Source: JBEBVQ01 sp964527735
Lineage (GTDB): Bacteria > Bacteroidota > Bacteroidia > Chitinophagales > Chitinophagaceae
Reading direction: 5' to 3'
DNA length: 64,000 nt
Assembly: GCA_964527735.1 (NCBI GenBank)
Contig: CAZGPG010000001.1
Location: 297,277 to 361,276, forward strand
Shown: positions 16,473 through 24,993 of the stretch, piece by piece
Numbering within the stretch: position 1 is the stretch's first letter
How the letters are laid out: the number at the start of each line of letters is the position of its first letter
The notes under the pieces: generated by a model
The model's database searches: none
What the model was told of the DNA's origin: nothing
The model's input: only the letters and a program-made list of their open reading frames with translations
Made by a program: the position numbers and the translations under genes

Positions 16473-17241
16473 CCTTTTCTTCAGACGGTGAAGCCGATTG
16501 CTCAGTTATGGGCTCTTGCCGGTTCACCCGGATCACCCGCAGCTTGTTTAACAGAAGAATGACCGGATAGACAGGATCCACCTCATGCCATCTTACGCCA
16601 AAGTTTATAGCGGAAGGACGTTTGTGGTGGTTGTTATGATAAGATTCCCCTAGCATCAGGATGTCCACGAAGAAAAGGTTTTCGGAAGTGTTTTTAAGGA
16701 TAAAGTTGCGATAGCCGAATTTATGTGCAAACCAGTTGATGATCGCTCCGTGGAAAGCCCCCATGGATACGATGACCGGCAGCAGCAGATACCACCACGG
16801 CGAAGTCGCAAAAATGATAAAGAAAGCCAGGTAACCGATTACCCATAATACACGTGAAACGGTTGAGTTGGCCCACTTGTCGAATCCGTGCCATTCGGGC
16901 AGATTCTTGGTGAACTTTTCTTCTACAGCTATTTTACCTGAAAATATCTTGCGGTATATGTTGCGGGTGCGCAGCATCATGCTGAAGATGTTGGAAGAGA
17001 AATTAGGAGAATGCGGATCCTGCTCTGTATCTGTATAGGCATGATGCAGCCGGTGCATCACGGCATAAGCCCTCGGACTCATATAGTGCGAGCCCTGGGT
17101 GATATAACTGAATATAAAAAAGAAACGTTCCCAACCTTTGCTCATGGTAAAAGCCCCGTGCGAGGCGTACCGGTGATGAAAGAAGGTTTGCGCAAACAGC
17201 GACAAATACCAAATAGAAATGAAAAAAATGAGAATAGCCAT
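16465..17241 (-). CDS. Membrane fatty-acid (acyl-CoA/acyl-lipid) desaturase
   Basis: A 258-residue diiron membrane desaturase, which introduces double bonds into acyl chains to adjust membrane fluidity. The three histidine boxes are present: HHRYASH near residue 21, HRLHHAYTDTEQDPHSP near 63, and SYHNNHHKRP near 202. Hydrophobic segments lie between them. The start is ATG 17241 (MAILIFFISIW); a TTG seven codons upstream is less likely. It is somewhat short compared with many delta-9 desaturases but has all the boxes. It converges on the NYN gene with an eight-base overlap at the 3' ends. Confidence 0.9.
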   Translation of the reverse strand: MAILIFFISIWYLSLFAQTFFHHRYASHGAFTMSKGWERFFFIFSYITQGSHYMSPRAYAVMHRLHHAYTDTEQDPHSPNFSSNIFSMMLRTRNIYRKIFSGKIAVEEKFTKNLPEWHGFDKWANSTVSRVLWVIGYLAFFIIFATSPWWYLLLPVIVSMGAFHGAIINWFAHKFGYRNFILKNTSENLFFVDILMLGESYHNNHHKRPSAINFGVRWHEVDPVYPVILLLNKLRVIRVNRQEPITEQSASPSEEKVI

Positions 17242-17567
17242 AAAATTACCTTTAATGATCAATAAGTATTATCAAGAAAGGAAAGTGAATTTTTATGGCG
17301 CTGGGGGAGAATGAATATTGTACAGGCGCCCGGAAGAATCTAAAATCTAATCCTGATCTGAATACTAACTTAACGAAGGTATGCTTATTTAAGTTAAGAA
17401 AGTTACAATAATAAGAGATGCTATGATTATTAAGTACTATCTTGTATGGATTATACTATGGTTTTAATTAGCTGATATGCTAATGATCCCTCGCGACAGA
17501 CATCAGCCAATCAGCTAACTGGCTAATAAAATTGATCAAAAAGGTCTTGAACATTCATTTCAGGCGT
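17242..17567. other. Non-coding spacer with short inverted repeats
   Basis: No coding frame is visible in this 326-base divergent region. ATTAGC (17467-17472) and GCTAAT (17479-17484) form a small hairpin, and AACTTAA pairs with a TTAAGTT about 25 bases further on (near 17370-17400). These could be regulator sites for the desaturase gene or remnants of repeats. No clear TAnnTTTG promoter element was found here. Confidence 0.4.
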
Positions 17568-18236
17568 ATGTGTTTTTCAGCAGAGGCAAGCTTTGTAGCG
17601 GGTTCGGTGCTACTTGGGATAGGCGTTGTTACCGCAAGGAAGGCCATTACAGCGCCGCAATTTTTCCTGGCCGCTATCCCTCTTTTATTCTCGCTGCAGC
17701 AGTTTTCTGAAGGCTTTGTATGGTTGTCACTGCAACATGACCGCTTCGCACAGCTTCATGATGCCTCGATGTATGCTTTTTTGATATTTGCCCAGGCCGT
17801 GTGGCCGGTACTGATACCGCTGTGTGTGTTGAAGCTGGAAACACACCCGCCCCGCAGAAAGATACAGGCTGTATTGCTGGTAGCGGGCATTGCTTTCGCT
17901 TTATATCTTTTGTACTGCCTGGCCACCTACCCGGTGAACGCTGTTATTGATCACCATCACATAAGATACGAACTAAGCTTTCTGTTCTCCGGCAAATGGT
18001 ATTATGGGCTGGTCTACTTCCTTCCGACGGTGTTTGCGCCGCTTTTCTCAAGTGTCAGTCTTATGCGCCTCCTGGGCGTGGTGAACCTGGTCTCATATTG
18101 TATTGCCCGCTTTTTTTATAATGGTTATGTCGTTTCCGTGTGGTGTTTCCTGGCTACAGCTATAAGCCTTGTAGCGCTTTATATTGTAATAAAGCAGAAC
18201 AGGACATTCCAAAGGAAAGCCGTGCAAACCAGGTAG
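17568..18236 (+). CDS. DUF6629-family membrane protein
   Basis: A 222-residue integral membrane protein with about seven hydrophobic helices. The N-terminus MCFSAEASFVAGSVLLGIG is a signature of the DUF6629 family, and it fixes the start at ATG 17568 rather than the TTG 12 codons upstream. The family has no known function. A loop with HHHIRYE and an aromatic WYYGLVYFLPT segment lie near the middle, and the C-terminus is basic (KQNRTFQRKAV). It ends 24 bases before the convergent ispH gene. Nothing in the context fixes its role. Confidence 0.8.
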   Translation: MCFSAEASFVAGSVLLGIGVVTARKAITAPQFFLAAIPLLFSLQQFSEGFVWLSLQHDRFAQLHDASMYAFLIFAQAVWPVLIPLCVLKLETHPPRRKIQAVLLVAGIAFALYLLYCLATYPVNAVIDHHHIRYELSFLFSGKWYYGLVYFLPTVFAPLFSSVSLMRLLGVVNLVSYCIARFFYNGYVVSVWCFLATAISLVALYIVIKQNRTFQRKAVQTR

Positions 18237-18260
18237 CTGATGCTGTCGGAGGGGACGAAA

Positions 18261-19499
18261 TCAGGTCAGGGATATTGTCCATTCCCTGTTAACGGAATCC
18301 AGCGCCGCCTCATTGCCGGTAATTACTGCAAGCCTTGTAATGACTCTTTCTACCAGTGCGTCAGGGCAGGAGGCGCCGGAGGTGAGCAATATGTTCAGCG
18401 GGCGGTCTTGCGGGAGGTAGTGCTGCGTTTCATGCTCACGATGCTCATGAAGGTCGAAGTGCCGGATCAGTGTATCGGAAATCAGACAGAATTCATCTTT
18501 TATGAAATAGGTGGGATATTTTTCTGCGCACAGCTCCACTAAATGGGATGTGTTAGAGCTGTTGTAACCTCCGATCACAATGGCAAGGTCTGCGTCTTCC
18601 TGCAGCAATCCATGTACCGCACTTTGGTTGTCATTGGTGGCATAGCAGAGCGTGTCCCGCGTATCGGCAAATCTTTCTGATGCGTTTTCCTGCCCCGTCT
18701 GGTAATGACGTATCATCACTTGCTTCAGATAATCGGCTATGCCCTGCGTTTCACTGGCGAGCATGGTCGTTTGGTTGACCACACCTATTTTCTGAAAATC
18801 ACGATCGACATCAAAGCCATCGGAGTATTGTCCTTTGAAGTCTTCATAAAATTGCCCCGCCGGCAATTCGCCGGTAATGAACCTGGCCAGGTGCTGAGTT
18901 TCCTGCATGTCTTTTACCACCACGGTCGGTGTGTTTGCCTTGCTGTGAGAGAAAGTTGCCCTTGTTTCTTCGTGTCGCGGCTTGCCGTGCACAATGATCG
19001 TATATCCCTCTTTCCCTATCTTTTCAGCACGGTTCCATACCTTTTCTACAAAAGGACAAGTTGTTTCATACCGGGTGGGTTCAATTCCTTTATTCCGGAG
19101 CTGTGCTTCGAGTTCGAGAGTGGTACCGAAGGCAGGGATGATCACAATATCATCTTCATGAAGTTCGTCCCAGCTGATCAGCATATTCCCTTTTGTATCC
19201 ATCAGGAAACGGACGCCACACGTTTGCAGATCCGCATTGACGCCCGGATTGTGGATCATTTCGCTGAGCAGGAAAATGCGTTTCCCTGCATTCTCCTCTA
19301 CTGCACGGAAAGCGATCTCGATCGCATTTTCCACACCATAACAGAATCCGAAATGGCGTGCCAGTATTACCTGGAGTGAACCGATACGGAGCCGGGTAGG
19401 GCTGAAGTCTTTTTTCAACCTGTCCGCTGCTTTCCTTTTCTGCTTAATGGCCGTGATCAGCGGGCTGCGGTAATGTACAGGAACGTTAAACGATTTCAT
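18261..19499 (-). CDS. ispH: 4-hydroxy-3-methylbut-2-enyl diphosphate reductase, long form
   Basis: IspH catalyses the last step of the MEP pathway, making isopentenyl and dimethylallyl diphosphate from HMBPP with a 4Fe-4S cluster. This protein is 412 residues, near the size of plant and cyanobacterial enzymes and about 100 longer than E. coli IspH. The three cluster cysteines are Cys53 (HFGFCYGV), Cys148 (ETTCPFV) and Cys285 (DTLCYATNDNQ). The substrate-contact segments TNDNQ and GGYNSSNTSHLVE are also present. The N-terminal 40 residues are basic and poorly conserved. The ATG is ten bases after the stop of the adaptor gene upstream, so the two are likely in one transcript, although no functional link is known. 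Confidence 0.93.
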   Translation of the reverse strand: MKSFNVPVHYRSPLITAIKQKRKAADRLKKDFSPTRLRIGSLQVILARHFGFCYGVENAIEIAFRAVEENAGKRIFLLSEMIHNPGVNADLQTCGVRFLMDTKGNMLISWDELHEDDIVIIPAFGTTLELEAQLRNKGIEPTRYETTCPFVEKVWNRAEKIGKEGYTIIVHGKPRHEETRATFSHSKANTPTVVVKDMQETQHLARFITGELPAGQFYEDFKGQYSDGFDVDRDFQKIGVVNQTTMLASETQGIADYLKQVMIRHYQTGQENASERFADTRDTLCYATNDNQSAVHGLLQEDADLAIVIGGYNSSNTSHLVELCAEKYPTYFIKDEFCLISDTLIRHFDLHEHREHETQHYLPQDRPLNILLTSGASCPDALVERVITRLAVITGNEAALDSVNREWTISLT

Positions 19500-19509
19500 A
19501 ATTCATCAT

Positions 19510-20589
19510 TCATAATTCATATTGGTCATTCACAATACTCCGCAGCTTCACCTCCATGCCAGGCTTCACTTGCATTATACCGGTGGTAATAATAGAGTCG
19601 CCAGCCTGCAGTCCCTGTTCCACATGGATCATATTTTGCGTGCGCGCGCCTGTGCGGATAGTAGTGAACGTTGCTTTTCCGTTTTTGATCACAGCAACCT
19701 GCTTGTCTCTGGTAGTGGGCATCACGGCTTGCGAAGGAATCAGAATGGCGTTATCATCACTTTCAAAATTGATCCATACATGGGCAAATGTGCCTGGTAT
19801 AATTTTCCCTTCAGGATTAGGTACAAGTGCGCGTACTTTGATGGTTCGCGTAGATGCATCTGCTCCCGGGTCAATAGCATTTATCGTTGCAGCAAGGGTA
19901 TCCGGGTTCCCTGCAATGGTAAAATGTACTGTTTTTCCGGTGGCTATATAATTCCTGAACTGCCCGGGGATATTAAAATCTATTTTCAGTGGATGTATTT
20001 GCTGCAGGGTAGCCACCAATGTGGCCGGCGATACGATAGCGCCCGGACTGACGCCGCGGATGCCGATCATACCATCGAACGGGGCCAGTATCCGTGTCTT
20101 ACGCAGCATGGCCTCCTGGTAGACAACGTCTGCATCTATGGATGCTATCTGTGTTTCGGTTGTTTCATAGTCCTGCCGGCTGATACCTCCGATATCGAGG
20201 AGCTTCTGCTGACGTTCCTGTATTTTCACCTGGAGGTCACGCAGAGCTTTCAGTTTTTGTATCTGTGCTTTGATGTCGGCATCATACAGTTGCAACAGTA
20301 AGTCTCCCTTCCTCACCTGGCTTCCTTCGCGGAAAGGGATAGCCGTAACCCTGCCCGATATTTCGGGATGGATGTCTATTTGTTCGTTGGGAACGATTGT
20401 GCCGCTGGTTGTGTAGTTATTGTTATAGGTTTGCGGCATTACAATATAAACTGAAGCGTGGAGTGTGGGAGGTCCGGCCGGCCGGCCGTTTCCGGCGGCA
20501 TTGTCTTTTCCTGTACAGCCGGATAGCCAGGCTGTAAGCCAGGCGCCGGTCACCAACATCCGAAAAAAATGATTACCCGCCAGATACAT
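19510..20589 (-). CDS. Lipoprotein RND-type membrane-fusion (HlyD-like) adaptor, orphan
   Basis: A 359-residue periplasmic adaptor of the AcrA/MexA type. It has a signal sequence with a lipobox (TAWLSGC, Cys near 25), an N-terminal barrel-sandwich hybrid half (GRVTAIPFREGSQVRKGDLLLQL), an alpha-helical hairpin (about 105-150), the second lipoyl half (RILAPFDGMIGIRGVSPGAIV) and beta-barrel and membrane-proximal domains. Such adaptors link an inner-membrane RND or ABC pump to a TolC channel. Neither a pump nor an outer-membrane factor gene is adjacent, which is unusual because these normally form an operon. The start is ATG 20589; an internal ATG (20559) would also leave a signal sequence. Confidence 0.9.
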   Translation of the reverse strand: MYLAGNHFFRMLVTGAWLTAWLSGCTGKDNAAGNGRPAGPPTLHASVYIVMPQTYNNNYTTSGTIVPNEQIDIHPEISGRVTAIPFREGSQVRKGDLLLQLYDADIKAQIQKLKALRDLQVKIQERQQKLLDIGGISRQDYETTETQIASIDADVVYQEAMLRKTRILAPFDGMIGIRGVSPGAIVSPATLVATLQQIHPLKIDFNIPGQFRNYIATGKTVHFTIAGNPDTLAATINAIDPGADASTRTIKVRALVPNPEGKIIPGTFAHVWINFESDDNAILIPSQAVMPTTRDKQVAVIKNGKATFTTIRTGARTQNMIHVEQGLQAGDSIITTGIMQVKPGMEVKLRSIVNDQYEL

Positions 20590-20620
20590 TAACGTCGTTT
20601 TAAAGAATTAAATCAGAGAA

Positions 20621-20652
20621 TTGTATGCAAATATAGGTTGATCGTAGCTTTG
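20621..20652 (+). promoter_or_regulatory. Candidate promoter for the DUF3810 gene (divergent site)
   Basis: TAGCTTTG at 20645-20652 matches TAnnTTTG, with TTG at 20621-20623 and a 21-base gap, which is good Bacteroidota spacing. On the opposite strand TATATTTG (reverse of 20628-20635) is a -7 candidate for the adaptor-ispH unit, so the two promoters would overlap in this 93-base spacer. Confidence 0.5.
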
Positions 20653-20682
20653 TAGCCACGGATAACCCGATTGAATCAGTAC

Positions 20683-21768
20683 ATGCGTTATAGGAAAAAG
20701 TTAATTTTTTTACTGGCAGTGGTATTACTCGTGGTAATATTACAACTGTTATTGCCGGGAAACCCGGCACTGATACGGTTTTACAGTCACTATGTCTTCC
20801 GGCCATATCAATCCTTCCGGAATATTCTGTTCGGAGGATTGCCTGTAAGCATAGGCGATCTGCTGTATGCGGCCGGGGTTATCATATTGCTGCTTGTTAT
20901 AGTGCGATGGGTGTATTATCTCATTCGCCTTCGCACACATCGTCATCATCTGGGCCATTCCCTCATTCATACCGGCACGGCTGTCGGAGTGCTGTATGTA
21001 TTGTTTTTCATCGGGTGGGGAGGGAACTACTATAAGCCTTCACTGAGCGAGCACTGGAAGCTGACCATGGATACTGAGGCGAGTGAACATTATTTATATG
21101 ATTTTGACGCTTATCTCGTCACACAGTTAAATCAGCTGGCCCCGGAATACCGGGGATTACGTTTCCGTGAAGTGGATAAACGTGCGCAGCAATATTTCCG
21201 GGAATATACAGACAGCCGTACCCGTATGCATGGCATCAATGCAAAAGCCAGCATCTTCGGTTATTTTATGCAGTATCTGGGCATCCAGGGATATTACAAC
21301 CCTTTTACGGGAGAGGCGCAGGTCAACCGTTTTCAGCCTGCGTTTATGCTGCCTTTTGTGCTGTGTCATGAAATGGCGCATCAGTCGGGCGTTGCTGCCG
21401 AAGACGATGCCAATCTCCTGGCTTATGCTCTGGGCACGGTAGTGCCTGATCCTGATTTCCGGTATTCGGCTTACTTCAACCTGTGGTTATATACGCACAG
21501 CCGTGTGCGCGCGCTGGATTCCGCACGTGCAGCAATGCACCGCGACAAGCTGAATGCCCTCAGCCTGGCTCATGTAGATACACTGCGTGATATACGCCGC
21601 CGGTATAAAAGTAATGTTGGGGCATACAGCGGGTTATTGTATGACAGTTATCTGCGGCTGCACAACCAGGAAGAAGGCATCGGGAGCTATAATAATGTTG
21701 TAGAAACGGCATGGCTGCTCGAACTGCGGAGGGGGCATAGCGGTGTACGTATGATTACGATACCCTGA
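20683..21768 (+). CDS. DUF3810-family membrane protein with HExxH motif
   Basis: A 361-residue protein from ATG 20683 (a TTG four codons earlier is possible). Two or three membrane helices lie near the N-terminus (about 5-25, 55-80 and 95-115), and a large domain follows. The sequence LCHEMAHQSGVAAEDDAN (about 230) carries an HExxH zinc-protease motif with a downstream acidic ED pair, typical of DUF3810 proteins in Bacteroidota. This suggests a membrane-anchored metallopeptidase facing the periplasm, but no activity has been assigned to my knowledge. It ends in a hairpin that includes its own stop codon (21761-21780). Confidence 0.85.
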   Translation: MRYRKKLIFLLAVVLLVVILQLLLPGNPALIRFYSHYVFRPYQSFRNILFGGLPVSIGDLLYAAGVIILLLVIVRWVYYLIRLRTHRHHLGHSLIHTGTAVGVLYVLFFIGWGGNYYKPSLSEHWKLTMDTEASEHYLYDFDAYLVTQLNQLAPEYRGLRFREVDKRAQQYFREYTDSRTRMHGINAKASIFGYFMQYLGIQGYYNPFTGEAQVNRFQPAFMLPFVLCHEMAHQSGVAAEDDANLLAYALGTVVPDPDFRYSAYFNLWLYTHSRVRALDSARAAMHRDKLNALSLAHVDTLRDIRRRYKSNVGAYSGLLYDSYLRLHNQEEGIGSYNNVVETAWLLELRRGHSGVRMITIP

Positions 21769-21780
21769 TTTTTCAGGGTA
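21761..21780 (+). terminator. Hairpin terminator containing the DUF3810 stop codon
   Basis: TACCCTGA and TCAGGGTA pair perfectly around a TTTT loop. The TGA stop of the upstream gene is the last three bases of the left arm. A second hairpin follows at once (21781-21800), so termination between this gene and convergent meaB is likely bidirectional. Confidence 0.6.
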
Positions 21781-21800
21781 GGGGCGAATTGCATTCGCCC
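21781..21800. repeat. GTAGGGGC palindromic repeat, copy 1
   Basis: GGGCGAAT and ATTCGCCC form an eight-base stem around TGC, preceded by the shared GTAGGG lead. Related palindromes occur at 26465-26484 and 56956-56980, always in intergenic DNA, which suggests a dispersed REP-like element. Confidence 0.6.
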
Positions 21801-21841
21801 TGTTACATTCACCCTGTCGCGTTCCCTGGTGAAGAATATTT

Positions 21842-22843
21842 CTATTGATTGTTTTTCAGGAATAGCTTCATCAACGCGTCTGCAGCTTTGTACGAGGTCA
21901 TTGTGCCTTTTAGCAGTTCGTCTTTATAGTGTGGGTATGCGGCCTGCACGGCTTTGTTTTGAAAGAACATCGTTCTTATCTGATCGTGGATCGTTTCTTC
22001 CATCCAGTAAACAGCCTGCGCTTTTCTTTTTTCGGAAAAATACCCGTTGCTATCGGTATGTAATTTATAGCTTTCGATGATTTCCCATGCCTTATCCATA
22101 CCTGTCCCGGTAAGGGCAGAGCAGGTTCCTGTACGGGGTATCCATCCGCCGGGATGGGGCGGGAGCAGGTGCATGGCCCGTTTATATTCTGTGGCAGCCA
22201 ACCTGGCTTTATCCTGGTTGGCGCCGTCGGCTTTGGTGATCAGCAGCGCATCCGCCATCTCCATAATGCCCCGTTTGATGCCCTGCAGCTCATCACCGGC
22301 GCCCTGCAGCATGAGCAGCAGGAAGAAATCCACCATAGAATGCACGGCTGTTTCCGACTGTCCGACGCCGACTGTTTCGATAATGATGGTGTCGTATCCC
22401 GCAGCTTCACACAAATAGATAGTTTCACGCGTCCGCCGCGCAACGCCTCCCAGGGAATCGCCTGCGGGCGAAGGGCGTATAAACACATCCGGCAGAACAG
22501 ATAAACGCTCCATCCGGGTTTTGTCTCCGAGGATGCTGCCTTTTGAAATGGAGCTGGTAGGGTCTACGGCCAGAACAGCGATCTTTTTCCCGTAAGTTTC
22601 CGAAAGGTATATACCGAAACGTTCGATGAATGAGCTCTTACCCACGCCGGGTACACCGGTGATACCGATACGGATCGAATTACCGGACAATGGCAGGCAG
22701 CGTTCAACGATCTGTCCGGCCAGCTCCTGATGGGCGGGCAATGTGCTTTCGACAAGTGTAATGGCCCGTGCAAGCACAGCAATATTGCCGGAGGTGATCC
22801 CTTCCAGGTATTGACCGACATCCATTGGTTTTATTGTGGCCAT
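21842..22843 (-). CDS. meaB: Methylmalonyl-CoA mutase-associated GTPase
   Basis: A 333-residue G3E-type P-loop GTPase of the MeaB/ArgK family. It has Walker A GITGVPGVGKSSF (about 60-72), a Walker B-like IIIETVGVGQSE and a base-recognition LLITKADG. MeaB gates loading of adenosylcobalamin into methylmalonyl-CoA mutase and protects the enzyme from inactivation. It is the third gene of the mut operon, 17 bases after the large-subunit gene, which fits that role. The length matches the family. It was formerly annotated as ArgK (arginine/ornithine transport kinase); the gene context argues against that name. Confidence 0.95.
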   Translation of the reverse strand: MATIKPMDVGQYLEGITSGNIAVLARAITLVESTLPAHQELAGQIVERCLPLSGNSIRIGITGVPGVGKSSFIERFGIYLSETYGKKIAVLAVDPTSSISKGSILGDKTRMERLSVLPDVFIRPSPAGDSLGGVARRTRETIYLCEAAGYDTIIIETVGVGQSETAVHSMVDFFLLLMLQGAGDELQGIKRGIMEMADALLITKADGANQDKARLAATEYKRAMHLLPPHPGGWIPRTGTCSALTGTGMDKAWEIIESYKLHTDSNGYFSEKRKAQAVYWMEETIHDQIRTMFFQNKAVQAAYPHYKDELLKGTMTSYKAADALMKLFLKNNQ

Positions 22844-22860
22844 TTGTCCTTTTTATTTGG

Positions 22861-24993
22861 TCATTTGTCCATTTTCCCGATCAGTTTCTTCAGAATATCC
22901 TGTGCGGCGACAGAGATCACGGTTCCCGGCCCGAATACAGCGCTCACCCCTGCCTGGTAGAGATACTCATAATCCTGCGGGGGAATAACACCGCCGGCTA
23001 CCACCATGATATCTTCGCGTCCCAGCTCTTTCAGTGCGGCGATCACCTGGGGGACCAGCGTCTTATGCCCGGCTGCCAGGCTCGAAACGCCGAGTATGTG
23101 CACATCATTCTCTACCGCCTGACGGGCGGCTTCGGCAGGGGTTTGGAACAGGGGCCCGATGTCCACATCAAACCCCAGGTCGGCAAAGCTGGTAGCGATT
23201 ACTTTTGCACCCCGGTCGTGGCCGTCCTGTCCCATCTTCGCAACCATAATACGCGGCCTTCTGCCGTCGAGCGCTGCAAATTCATCGGCAAGTTTTCGTG
23301 CGGTTTCAAAATTTTTATCCATAGCGATTTCTGATGAATAGACGCCGGCGATGGAGCGGATCGTAGCCTGGTAGCGTCCGAATATTTTTTCGCAGGCATA
23401 GGATATTTCTCCGAGTGTAGCGCGTTTGCGCGCCGCTTCCACGGCAAGCTCCAGCAGGTTGCCATTGCCCGTCTTGCAACATTCGGTGATGGCATCAAGT
23501 ATGTCGTCCACATCCTGCTGATTGCGTGATGCACGCAGCTCCTGCAGCCGTTTTATCTGTGCTTCACGTACCCGTGTGTTGTCTACCTCGAGTGTGTCTA
23601 TCAGTTCCTGCTTTTCCGGCCGGTATCTGTTAACGCCGACGATAATATCTTTCCCGCTGTCGATCCGCGCCTGTTTTTTTGCAGCGGCTTCTTCGATACG
23701 CATTTTGGGAATGCCTGTTTCGATCGCTTTGGCCATGCCGCCGAGTTGCTCTATTTCTTCGATCAGCGTCCAGGCCTTATGCGCCAGCTCGTGCGTAAGA
23801 TATTCTACATAATATGAGCCGCCCCAGGGATCGACGGTTTTGCAGATGTTATTTTCGAGCTGCAGGCACAACTGTGTATTTCGCGCGATGCGGGCCGAGA
23901 AATCGCTGGGCAGGGCAATGGCCTCATCCAGTGCATTGGTGTGCAGGCTCTGGGTATGTCCCAGCGCAGCAGCCATGGCTTCGATGCTGGTACGCGCTAC
24001 GTTATTAAACGGATCCTGCTCGGTAAGGCTCCAGCCTGATGTCTGGCAGTGGGTGCGTAACGCCAGCGATTTATTGTTTTGCGGATTGAATGATTGCACG
24101 ATTTTCGCCCACAGCATTCTGCCTGCCCGCATCTTGGCAATCTCCATGAAATGGTTCATGCCAATCGCCCAAAAGAAGGAAAGACGGGGTGCGAAGCGGT
24201 CTATCTCGAGTCCTGTCTGCAGCCCGGTGCGGATGTATTCCAGCCCGTCTGCCAGGGTATAGGCGAGTTCAATATCGGCAGTGGCGCCGGCTTCCTGGAG
24301 ATGATAACCGGAAATGCTGATGGAATTGAACTTCGGCATATGCTTCGAAGTGTATTCGAAGATATCGGCAATGATCTTCATTGAAGGACCGGGCGGATAT
24401 ACGTAGGTATTCCGCACCATGAATTCCTTGAGGATGTCGTTTTGTATCGTACCGCTCAGTTTTTCGGCGGGTACGCCCTGCTCTTCGGCGGCTACGATAT
24501 AAAATGCGAGTACCGGTAAGACGGCGCCATTCATGGTCATGGATACAGACATGACATCCAGGGGTATCTGATCGAAGAGTATCTTCATATCCAGGATGGA
24601 GTCAATAGCAACGCCGGCTTTGCCTACATCGCCTACCACGCGTTCGTGATCGCTGTCGTACCCGCGGTGTGTCGCCAGATCAAAAGCTACTGACAGACCT
24701 TTTTGTCCTGCAGCAAGATTGCGCCGGTAGAATGCATTAGATTCTTCAGCAGTTGAGAACCCGGCATATTGGCGGATGGTCCAGGGATTAAGGGCGTACA
24801 TGGTGCTGTAGGGACCTCTTAAGAATGGTGGTAACCCTGCGGCAAAATGTAAATGGTCGTATCCCTCGTTATCTTTGCGTTCGTACCTGCTTTTGATCGG
24901 GATCTGTTCTGCGGCAGTAAACACATCACCGCTTCTGCCGGATGCCTCCGGTGTCACAGAACGGTAGGGTATTTTACTGAAATCTTTTTTCAT
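22861..24993 (-). CDS. mutB: Methylmalonyl-CoA mutase, large (catalytic) subunit
   Basis: A 710-residue B12-dependent mutase that interconverts (R)-methylmalonyl-CoA and succinyl-CoA. The N-terminal TIM-barrel substrate domain contains GLSVAFDLATHRGYDSDH and the family-typical RTHCQTSGWSLTEQDPFNN. The C-terminal cobalamin-binding domain (about 580-710) carries the DxHxxG motif in KMGQDGHDRGAKV and ends with a GGVIPPQD segment. The ATG overlaps the stop of the small-subunit gene as ATGA. The pathway would serve propionate formation or use, or degradation of odd-chain fatty acids and branched amino acids; which direction applies cannot be told from the window. Confidence 0.97.
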   Translation of the reverse strand: MKKDFSKIPYRSVTPEASGRSGDVFTAAEQIPIKSRYERKDNEGYDHLHFAAGLPPFLRGPYSTMYALNPWTIRQYAGFSTAEESNAFYRRNLAAGQKGLSVAFDLATHRGYDSDHERVVGDVGKAGVAIDSILDMKILFDQIPLDVMSVSMTMNGAVLPVLAFYIVAAEEQGVPAEKLSGTIQNDILKEFMVRNTYVYPPGPSMKIIADIFEYTSKHMPKFNSISISGYHLQEAGATADIELAYTLADGLEYIRTGLQTGLEIDRFAPRLSFFWAIGMNHFMEIAKMRAGRMLWAKIVQSFNPQNNKSLALRTHCQTSGWSLTEQDPFNNVARTSIEAMAAALGHTQSLHTNALDEAIALPSDFSARIARNTQLCLQLENNICKTVDPWGGSYYVEYLTHELAHKAWTLIEEIEQLGGMAKAIETGIPKMRIEEAAAKKQARIDSGKDIIVGVNRYRPEKQELIDTLEVDNTRVREAQIKRLQELRASRNQQDVDDILDAITECCKTGNGNLLELAVEAARKRATLGEISYACEKIFGRYQATIRSIAGVYSSEIAMDKNFETARKLADEFAALDGRRPRIMVAKMGQDGHDRGAKVIATSFADLGFDVDIGPLFQTPAEAARQAVENDVHILGVSSLAAGHKTLVPQVIAALKELGREDIMVVAGGVIPPQDYEYLYQAGVSAVFGPGTVISVAAQDILKKLIGKMDK

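Noticed and set aside
21842..22843. ArgK (arginine/ornithine transport kinase) name for meaB
   Set aside because: The gene is third in a methylmalonyl-CoA mutase operon, which points to the MeaB role.
23840..24262. 140-codon plus-strand frame inside mutB
   Set aside because: Antisense to a strongly conserved gene.
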